Assembly (NCBI GenBank): GCA_030602145.1 | Contig: JAUWAH010000112.1 | Location: forward strand, 1-7,336 | Length of the DNA stretch: 7,336 nucleotides | Origin: Desulfobulbus sp. | Lineage (GTDB): Bacteria > Desulfobacterota > Desulfobulbia > Desulfobulbales > Desulfobulbaceae | Direction: 5' to 3' | In this document: piece by piece, positions 1 to 5,160 of the stretch | Position numbering within the stretch: the stretch's first letter is position 1 | Layout: each line of letters opens with the position of its first letter | Translations under genes and position numbers: made by a program | The notes under the pieces: generated by a model | The model's input: the letters and a program-made list of their open reading frames with translations, nothing else | What the model was told of the DNA's origin: nothing | Databases searched by the model: none

Positions 1-167
1 TGGACGGCCACCGGCTGGTGATCAAAGGCGTGGTCCACAAGATGGAAAAAATACACTCCATAGCCGAGAATAACAGCGGCGACACCATGGTCACCACCCG
101 TGATCAGTACCAGCCCACGGTCAAGGCCATCGATATGGCCAAGGCCGAGATGTTGATCATCCGCTAA
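1..167 (+). CDS. C-terminal end of an unrecognised protein (5' end off window)
   Basis: The reading frame whose codons start at position 3 is open from the window edge to a TAA at 165-167, giving the last 54 residues of a protein that begins DGHRLVIKGVV and ends AEMLIIR. It has a short beta-like, valine/isoleucine-rich start, a polar middle and an amphipathic end containing several Met and Ala residues. I recognise no family from this fragment. It lies on the same strand as the next five genes and is followed, after an 81-nt gap, by the first copy of the repeated hairpin leader, so it probably belongs to the same accessory module. Codon use is GC-rich at third positions like its neighbours, which supports real coding. 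Confidence 0.6.
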   Translation, partial: DGHRLVIKGVVHKMEKIHSIAENNSGDTMVTTRDQYQPTVKAIDMAKAEMLIIR

Positions 168-192
168 GTTTTTTAATTTTCGATCACACCAA

Positions 193-244
193 CCCATGGG
201 GGGAGTCTTCCCCGGTGGGGATGTCTCCCTCTTTTTTCAGGAGG
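193..244 (+). promoter_or_regulatory. Leader element copy A: nested hairpin before the 188-residue gene
   Basis: An outer stem GGGAG (201-205) pairs with CTCCC (225-229). Inside it TCCCC (209-213) pairs with GGGGA (217-221) around a GGT loop. The element is preceded by AACCCAT and followed by a run of six T (232-237) and the ribosome binding site AGGAGG (239-244). The architecture matches three other copies in this window (B, C, D). Only this copy has a T-run after the stem, so it could also act as a terminator or attenuator for the preceding gene. Confidence 0.6.
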
Positions 245-248
245 CATC

Positions 249-815
249 ATGCACGACTATCTCACCATCCGCAGCAACGGCTTTGTCACCTACTGCGACG
301 GCCTCATTGCCAGCATCGAGGCGGATCAGGCGCGGGCTTACCTGCTCAGTCTGGTCGGCAGCCCGGCCCAGATCCAGGCCACCTCGGCCCACTTCTACAA
401 CGGCGGTTTCAGCCGGATCTCCGGGATCGAACCCACTCCCTTGGAGTTGGGCCGCACTCCGGGCACCATCCGCTCCATCCGGGCACGGAAGATCGGCGAT
501 GTGGTCAACAAGGTGCTGATCAGCGCTGACCAGTTCGAACGTAAGGCCCAGCATACCGAAACCGCCTGCTCGGTCATCGTCTTTGGCGAGGACATGGCAG
601 CGGTCAAGCAGCAGGCCTATCACCGTTTGGACAACAGTACCACCATGCCGCTGAAGCCTGAGTGGCGCGACTGGTTGTGGGACGAGGTCCTGCAACCGGA
701 GCAGCTCTACTCCTTTGGCAATCCCCACCTGCGGCAGGCCTGGAAGATCAGTTGGCAGGAGGAAGAGTTGGAAGAACGGATCCTGGAAGGGATCCGGCTG
801 GGCTACCTCGCATAG
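249..815 (+). CDS. Unrecognised 188-residue protein
   Basis: The ATG is preceded by AGGAGG at 239-244, four nt away, and the frame runs to TAG at 813-815. I do not recognise the family. The protein is soluble-looking, with no signal peptide or membrane segment. The middle part (about residues 55-120) is mixed alpha/beta. The end holds two Trp-rich stretches (WRDWLWDE near residue 139 and a WKISWQ segment near residue 165) followed by a very acidic helix, EEELEERILEG. It sits between two copies of the leader element and directly upstream of the large helicase, so a partnership with that helicase is plausible but only inferred. The opposite strand and the other forward frames are also open over parts of this gene; the RBS and the fit to the gene array favour this frame. 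Confidence 0.8.
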   Translation: MHDYLTIRSNGFVTYCDGLIASIEADQARAYLLSLVGSPAQIQATSAHFYNGGFSRISGIEPTPLELGRTPGTIRSIRARKIGDVVNKVLISADQFERKAQHTETACSVIVFGEDMAAVKQQAYHRLDNSTTMPLKPEWRDWLWDEVLQPEQLYSFGNPHLRQAWKISWQEEELEERILEGIRLGYLA

Positions 816-823
816 AATCAACA

Positions 824-885
824 ACAACCCGATCAGGGGAGGCATTCGTTCCCCTGACGGGGATCGTCTGCCTTCCCCATGGAGG
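824..885 (+). promoter_or_regulatory. Leader element copy B: nested hairpin before the helicase gene
   Basis: GGGGAGGCA (836-844) pairs with TGCCTTCCCC (869-878) over nine base pairs with one bulged T (874). Within it TCCCC (850-854) pairs with GGGGA (859-863) around a TGAC loop. AACCCGAT lies just upstream, and the ribosome binding site GGAGG (881-885) begins two nt after the outer stem. The inner stem is the same as in copy A, while the outer stem has a different sequence that still pairs. No T-run follows, so this is not a simple terminator. Confidence 0.65.
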
Positions 886-892
886 ACAAACG

Positions 893-3193
893 ATGGACAT
901 CCCTTTAAGCGACTTTCTTGACCAGTGGGGCGAAGTGCTCAAGTCCCAGGTCATCACCACCATGCACCCGGTCTATCAGCCCAAGACTGAGGATCAGTGG
1001 GACGCGCAGGCCCGCGCACAACTGGGCCAGCTCAAGCGCAGCCCGTTTGAGGCCCAGATCCGCTGCGGTATCCTGCCCATTGCCCGAACGCTCTACAAGG
1101 AGGACCGCAAAGGCGCTTTCCTGGTGGGCGAGATGGGAGCGGGTCAAACGATCATGAGCCTGGCCGTAGCCGCGCTCGATCCCAAGCCGGCCAAGCGTAT
1201 TCTCATTCAGTGCCCCGGTCATCTGGTGCGCAAGTGGATCCGGGAGGCGGAAGCAACCCTTCCCGGCTGCACCTGCATCAACCTCAACGGCCGGGACATG
1301 ACCCTCTTACTCGAACATAAACGAAAACCTGCAAAACCACGCGGCACCGAGATCTGGGTACTGGGCAAGGAGCGGGCCAAGCTGCATTACCAGCGCAAGC
1401 CCGGCCTCATGGTCCGACAAGGGGCAACCTGCTGCCCGGACTGCGGTGCTCAGGTGATGTTCAACCTGAGCGACCCGGCCCCGGTCTGCGAAAACTGCCA
1501 GGCCCGGATGTGGTCGGCCGATGGTGGGCGCAATCGGCGCTATGCCAAGGCCGAGTTCATCAAACGCTCTCTCCCCAAGGGCTTCTTCGATCTGGTCATC
1601 CTCGACGAGGTCCACGAACTCAAGGGAGGCGGCACGGCCCAGGGCCAGGCTATGTCCTGCCTGATCGCCCGTTCCCGCAAGGTGCTGGCGTTGACCGGCA
1701 CTCTCATGGGGGGACTCTCGAAGGATTTATTCTACCTCCTCTGGCGGATGTTTCCCCGGCAGATGGTGCAGGCCGGTTTTGAATACGGCCGCACCCTCGG
1801 GTTTGCCGAACGCTATGGAGTGGTGGAGCGAACCTACAAGGCCGATGATCTGGGCCCGGACTGGAATCAGGCCAGCATCGGCCGCAAGACCGGTAAGGCC
1901 CGGATCAAGGAGGCACCGGGGATTTCCCCGCTGCTGCTCCCGGACCTGCTGCTGGAGCGGTCCGCCTTTGTCCGGCTGAACGATGTCAGCCAGGCCCTGC
2001 CCGACTACGAAGAAATCATTGTCACCACCCCGATGGATGAAACATTACAGACCCCTTATTTTGAACTCGCCAACACCCTGGTCGCTGCCACCCGCAAGGC
2101 CCTGGCCTGCGGCGACATGCGGCTGTTGGGCAAGATGCTGCAAAGCCTCTTGGCTTATCCGGATGGCTGCCGCTTCGGCGAACGGGTCTATCTCGAACGC
2201 GGCGGCGTGGAGGAACTGATTGCCTCGGCTCCGGCCCTGGAGATCGACCTCCTGGCCAAGGAAAAACGGCTGTTGGAGATCCTGGCCACCGAACGCAAAC
2301 AGGGTCGCAAAGTGGCGGTCTTTCTCGAACACACCGGCACCCGTGACCTACTCCCCACCCTGGTGGACAAGCTGCATCACCATGGCTTTGCCCCTTTGGT
2401 ACTCCGGGGCCAGGCGGTCAAACCGGAACAGCGGGAAGACTGGCTGCAAGAAAACCTCGCCACCGGCCAGTACGACTGCCTGCTCTCAAACCCCAACCTG
2501 GTCAAAACCGGTCTGGATCTGCTCGACTTCCCGACCATCGTCTTTTTCCAGTGCGGTTATTCGGTGTTCACCCTCAGGCAGGCCAGCCGCCGTAGCTGGC
2601 GGATTGGCCAGAACCTGCCGGTCCGGGTCTTCTACCTGGCCTATGCCGAGACCATGCAGGACAAGGCGCTCAGCCTCATGGCCCAGAAGATGGAGACCTC
2701 GCTCGCAGTTGAGGGCGAACTCTCGGGTCAAGGGTTGGCGGCCCTTTCCGAATCGGAAAACAGCATGATGTACGAGTTGGCCAAGGCCCTCACAGGCCAG
2801 CAGCCGGTGGAGGATGTCACCACCGCCTGGAGCAGGTATCGCCAGCGGGAGTTGGCCTCGGTGCTCGATCTCAATGAGACCGGGACCATTACCACCACCG
2901 AGGAAACTCGGTTGACCACCACAACCACCATCAGTTCTCCCGACGGGCAAACCGCCCTGGTCCGTCACGAGTTGGTGGTCAGGGGGAGGGTTTATCTCCG
3001 GGGCAATACGGCGGTGGCCTATGTGGACGGCAACCGGTTCCAACTTCAGGCCGGGGTAATCACCTGGCAGGAGCGCCGGATCGGCAGCTATGACCGCCAA
3101 GGCCATGGCGAGATCAACCATAAACCTATTCGCATCTACAAGCCGCCCCACCTCAGCCACTTCGTCTTGGCCGAGGTGCGCCAGGCTGCTTGA
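893..3193 (+). CDS. SF2 (SNF2-like) DEAD/DEAH helicase with zinc ribbon, Walker A Lys replaced
   Basis: A 766-residue superfamily 2 helicase/translocase. Visible motifs in order: Walker A-like GEMGAGQT (79-86), a zinc ribbon C181-x2-C184-x14-C199-x2-C202 inserted between motifs I and II, DEVH (238-241, Walker B), LTGT (267-270, motif III), motif V around NLVKTGLDL, and motif VI from Q563 to Q573 (QASRRSWRIGQ). The C-terminal ~140 residues are an added domain with a Thr-rich linker. The arginine-rich RIGQ ending is typical of SNF2-type proteins. The striking oddity is Gln85 (CAA) where the ATP-binding Lys is expected. The start is the ATG at 893 because GGAGG lies seven nt upstream; an in-frame extension to 662 would overlap the preceding gene. 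The family is common on plasmids and conjugative elements as an uncharacterised helicase. Its substrate here is unknown. Confidence 0.9.
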   Translation: MDIPLSDFLDQWGEVLKSQVITTMHPVYQPKTEDQWDAQARAQLGQLKRSPFEAQIRCGILPIARTLYKEDRKGAFLVGEMGAGQTIMSLAVAALDPKPAKRILIQCPGHLVRKWIREAEATLPGCTCINLNGRDMTLLLEHKRKPAKPRGTEIWVLGKERAKLHYQRKPGLMVRQGATCCPDCGAQVMFNLSDPAPVCENCQARMWSADGGRNRRYAKAEFIKRSLPKGFFDLVILDEVHELKGGGTAQGQAMSCLIARSRKVLALTGTLMGGLSKDLFYLLWRMFPRQMVQAGFEYGRTLGFAERYGVVERTYKADDLGPDWNQASIGRKTGKARIKEAPGISPLLLPDLLLERSAFVRLNDVSQALPDYEEIIVTTPMDETLQTPYFELANTLVAATRKALACGDMRLLGKMLQSLLAYPDGCRFGERVYLERGGVEELIASAPALEIDLLAKEKRLLEILATERKQGRKVAVFLEHTGTRDLLPTLVDKLHHHGFAPLVLRGQAVKPEQREDWLQENLATGQYDCLLSNPNLVKTGLDLLDFPTIVFFQCGYSVFTLRQASRRSWRIGQNLPVRVFYLAYAETMQDKALSLMAQKMETSLAVEGELSGQGLAALSESENSMMYELAKALTGQQPVEDVTTAWSRYRQRELASVLDLNETGTITTTEETRLTTTTTISSPDGQTALVRHELVVRGRVYLRGNTAVAYVDGNRFQLQAGVITWQERRIGSYDRQGHGEINHKPIRIYKPPHLSHFVLAEVRQAA

Positions 3194-3210
3194 ACACTTT
3201 TTGAACTCAA

Positions 3211-3268
3211 ACCAATCCCTGACGGGGCACACTGCCCCGATGGGCTGTTGTGCCTCGTCCATAGGAGG
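3211..3268 (+). promoter_or_regulatory. Leader element copy C: nested hairpin before the radC-like gene
   Basis: GGGGCACA (3224-3231) pairs with TGTGCCTC (3249-3256) with one G-T wobble, and the stem extends outward by GAC (3221-3223) with GTC (3257-3259) to eleven pairs. Inside, GCCC (3234-3237) pairs with GGGC (3242-3245) around CGAT. The ribosome binding site AGGAGG is at 3263-3268. The 3' strand TGTGCCTC is also perfectly complementary to GAGGCACA (3265-3272), which contains part of the ribosome binding site. Two mutually exclusive folds are therefore possible, one of which hides the site. Confidence 0.7.
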
Positions 3269-3273
3269 CACAC

Positions 3274-3753
3274 ATGCTCTATATCAAAGATTTGTGCGGG
3301 CTCTACCAACCCGCATCCAAGGAAACCATCCTCTCCGCAGCCCGCAGGTTGAGCGGGTATCAGTTTCGGCGTGCGGCTGCAATATCAACACCTACCGCCG
3401 CCAAGGAGGCCATTGGGCTTAAGCTCACCGGCCTGGAACACGAGGTGTTCGGCTGTCTGTTCCTCGACAGCCGGCATCAGGTGTTGGCTTGGCGGGAGAT
3501 GTTCCGGGGTTCGATCAACCGCAACTCGATCCATCCCCGCGAGGTGGTCAAGGAGGCGCTGACGCTCAATGCAGCAGCGGTCATCCTGGCCCATAACCAC
3601 CCCTCCGGCGGCATCGAACCCAGTAAGGAAGATCTGGAACTTACCCGTACCCTGACCGAGATCCTCAAGGTGATCGACGTTCGGGTGCTCGATCATCTGA
3701 TCGTGGGTGACGAGGTCGTCTCTCTTGCTGAAACCGGCCATCACACCGCATGA
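3274..3753 (+). CDS. radC: RadC-family JAMM-domain protein (short, mobile-element type)
   Basis: A 159-residue protein with the RadC/JAB1-MPN (JAMM) core. The metal-binding signature H107-x-H109-x7-S117-x2-D120 is intact within HNHPSGG...SKED, and an upstream glutamate (E55 or E57) could complete the site. The chromosomal RadC is longer (over 200 residues) and has an N-terminal helix-hairpin-helix region. This copy lacks it, as do the short RadC-like proteins (YeeS type) found on plasmids, prophages and conjugative elements. The molecular function of these proteins is not settled; a DNA-repair role was proposed for RadC and is disputed. The ATG has AGGAGG five nt upstream. It is followed 58 nt later by the antirestriction gene, a pairing often seen on mobile elements. 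Confidence 0.92.
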   Translation: MLYIKDLCGLYQPASKETILSAARRLSGYQFRRAAAISTPTAAKEAIGLKLTGLEHEVFGCLFLDSRHQVLAWREMFRGSINRNSIHPREVVKEALTLNAAAVILAHNHPSGGIEPSKEDLELTRTLTEILKVIDVRVLDHLIVGDEVVSLAETGHHTA

Positions 3754-3754
3754 A

Positions 3755-3804
3755 ACCTATTGGGGACGACCCGATGGGTTCATTCGTCCCCTGCATCCAA
3801 GGAG
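3755..3804 (+). promoter_or_regulatory. Leader element copy D: nested hairpin before the ardC-like gene
   Basis: GGGGACGA (3762-3769) pairs perfectly with TCGTCCCC (3784-3791), eight base pairs. Directly inside is CCC-GAT-GGG (3770-3778), followed by an unpaired TTCAT segment. AACCTAT precedes the stem and AAGGAG (3799-3804) is the ribosome binding site for the ATG at 3812. TCGTCC (3784-3789) could instead pair with GGAGCGA (3801-3807) with one bulged G, covering the ribosome binding site. The element begins right after the radC-like stop codon. Confidence 0.7.
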
Positions 3805-3811
3805 CGAGATC

Positions 3812-4747
3812 ATGAACAATCCAAAAACATCAATCTACGAAGAAATCACCGCCAAGATCATCACTGCCCTGGAAGACGGCGTCAATCCCTGGGCCAAGCC
3901 TTGGCAAACGGTCCATTACGGACCCTTCCGCAATGCGCTCACCAACCGGTCCTACCGGGGGATGAACGTGCTGTTGCTGAATCTCGTGCCCCTGGCCCGT
4001 GGTCATGTCGATCCCCGCTGGCTCACCTTCCGCAATGCCGAGCAGTTGGGCGGCCATGTGCGCAAGGGTGAGAAAGGGGCTGCCATTGTTTTCTGGAAGT
4101 TCCTGCCTGCCAGGGACCGGGACGGTGATGCGGAACCCGATGCCTTGACCGATGACGAACAGGAACGGAAGCTGATCCCCTTTGCCCGCAGCTTCACAGT
4201 GTTCAACGTGGAGCAGTGTGAGGGGTTGGAGCTGCCGCCGCTGGTCGAAGAAGAGGCGTCGGATGTGGACGAGTGCAACGAGTTGGCGGAGAAGATCCTG
4301 ACTTTGCCAAACCTGAAGCATGGCGGCAACAAGGCCTGCTATCTGCCGGGTCCGGATATGGTGCTGCTGCCGCATCGATCCAGCTTCGAGCATGGTGATT
4401 TCTACTATGCCACTGGTTTCCACGAGACAGTGCATTGGGTAGGCCATCCCTGTCGGCTGAACCGGGTGTTCGGCACCCGGTTCGGTGATCTTGGCTATGC
4501 CTTCGAGGAGTTGGTGGCCGAGATCGGTGCCGCCTTCCTCGGTGCCCATACCGGTATCCCCTTTGAGAACATGCGTCATCCTGAGTATATCCACCACTGG
4601 CTGCAGATCCTCCAGGGCGACAGCAAGGCCATCTTCACCGCCGCCGCCAAGGCCCAGCAAGCCGCTGACTTTGTCCTCGACAAGGCCGGGATTGTTAATG
4701 TTCAGGAAGATGTTTCCGCAACGAACGAATTTCCCGTTGCGGCGTGA
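3812..4747 (+). CDS. ardC: ArdC-like antirestriction protein: ssDNA-binding domain plus zincin metallopeptidase
   Basis: A 311-residue protein of the ArdC type. The N-terminal half (about 5-135) matches the ArdC-like ssDNA-binding domain: NPWAKPW (25-31), NRSYRGMNVLLL (45-56), and a conserved WLTF...QLGGHVRKGEKG block (70-89). The C-terminal half is a zincin-like metallopeptidase with HETVH (204-208) and a downstream FEELVAEIG segment (231-239) that would supply the third zinc ligand. ArdC proteins are known from conjugative plasmids, where they protect incoming DNA from restriction. The ATG at 3812 is chosen because AAGGAG lies seven nt upstream; a 35-codon in-frame extension to 3707 would run into the radC-like gene and the leader hairpin. 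The domain layout is complete and the zinc site looks intact, so it is probably active. Confidence 0.9.
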   Translation: MNNPKTSIYEEITAKIITALEDGVNPWAKPWQTVHYGPFRNALTNRSYRGMNVLLLNLVPLARGHVDPRWLTFRNAEQLGGHVRKGEKGAAIVFWKFLPARDRDGDAEPDALTDDEQERKLIPFARSFTVFNVEQCEGLELPPLVEEEASDVDECNELAEKILTLPNLKHGGNKACYLPGPDMVLLPHRSSFEHGDFYYATGFHETVHWVGHPCRLNRVFGTRFGDLGYAFEELVAEIGAAFLGAHTGIPFENMRHPEYIHHWLQILQGDSKAIFTAAAKAQQAADFVLDKAGIVNVQEDVSATNEFPVAA

Positions 4748-4756
4748 GAGGAGGAG

Positions 4757-4996
4757 ATGGTGAACATGAAAAGGTACAACATTCCGGTGATTTTTGAATT
4801 CGCTGGAGCATTCAGTATCAAGGCGCCTTCACTCTCGGCAGCGAGACAGTATGCGCTGCAACATTGCGGGCTCACCATAGGCATGGTCCATTCGACCTTG
4901 CCAGCCGATCAGGTTGACTGGAGTTTTTCCTGCCATCCAACCAAGAAGGTCGGGAAAGGGTGCCGCTGTGAAGAGTCGATAACCGACCACGAATAA
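4757..4996 (+). CDS. Small unrecognised Cys-containing protein (up to 79 residues)
   Basis: This starts nine nt after the antirestriction stop codon, so it is probably translationally coupled. AGGAGG at 4749-4754 is two nt from the ATG at 4757, five from GTG at 4760 and eleven from the ATG at 4766 (MKRYNIPVIF). The true start may be any of these, with 4766 giving 76 residues. The N-terminus is a beta-strand-like IPVIFEFAGAF segment followed by a helix that includes SAARQYALQHCG. The C-terminus is polar with three cysteines close together (C59, C69, C71) plus C37 upstream. The family is not recognised. It is the only gene of the array without its own hairpin leader, and it is the last before the terminator. 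Confidence 0.7.
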   Translation: MVNMKRYNIPVIFEFAGAFSIKAPSLSAARQYALQHCGLTIGMVHSTLPADQVDWSFSCHPTKKVGKGCRCEESITDHE

Positions 4997-4999
4997 TTC

Positions 5000-5146
5000 G
5001 AAGAAACGAAGAAACCAGAAACCAGAAACGGCTGCTCCGACCATAACGGTTGGGCAGCCGTTTTTTATTGCCGGCTTAACGGATCAAGGAGGGCAAGAAA
5101 CAGGGCCTTCGGCCAAGAAAGAAGAAACGGCGTGAATGAAGAAACG
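5000..5146. repeat. Short GAAGAAAC-type repeats at the block junction
   Basis: GAAGAAACG occurs at 5000-5008, 5121-5129 and 5138-5146, with the near copy GAAGAAACC at 5008-5016 and a CCAGAAA doublet just after it. They flank the terminator in the 164-nt non-coding gap between the two convergent gene blocks. A small GGCC-TTC-GGCC hairpin is at 5104-5114. I see no open reading frame of substance here. The repeats may be low-complexity scars; no attachment core could be defined. Confidence 0.45.
5027..5066 (+). terminator. Rho-independent terminator ending the left gene array
   Basis: AACGGCTGC (5027-5035) pairs with GCAGCCGTT (5054-5062), nine base pairs. An inner helix CCGACC with GGTTGG surrounds an ATAAC loop, and the stem runs into a T-run (5061-5066). 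It lies 30 nt after the small gene. On the opposite strand the tail is only an interrupted T-rich tract, so it is at best a weak terminator for the convergent operon. Confidence 0.88.
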
Positions 5147-5160
5147 AAAGGAATTCCATA

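Noticed and set aside
662..892. In-frame upstream extension of the helicase
   Set aside because: It overlaps the preceding gene and the leader hairpin, while the ATG at 893 has GGAGG seven nt upstream.
2486..3271. Long open frame on the - strand opposite the helicase 3' end (261 codons)
   Set aside because: It is a shadow of the GC-rich helicase gene, has no recognisable domain and overlaps a well-supported gene entirely.
193..3804. The four leader hairpins as plain Rho-independent terminators
   Set aside because: Only copy A has a T-run, and all four sit directly against the next gene's RBS rather than just after the previous stop codon.
193..3804. The leader hairpins as recombination direct repeats or a CRISPR-like array
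   Set aside because: The primary sequences differ considerably and spacing is set by gene lengths; only structure and short motifs are shared.
3707..3811. In-frame upstream extension of the ardC-like protein
   Set aside because: It runs back into the radC-like coding region and through the leader hairpin; the ATG at 3812 has AAGGAG at the right distance and starts the conserved domain.
3830..4660. 276-codon open frame on the - strand opposite the ardC-like gene
   Set aside because: The + strand product has clear ssDNA-binding and HExxH motifs; the antisense product has none.
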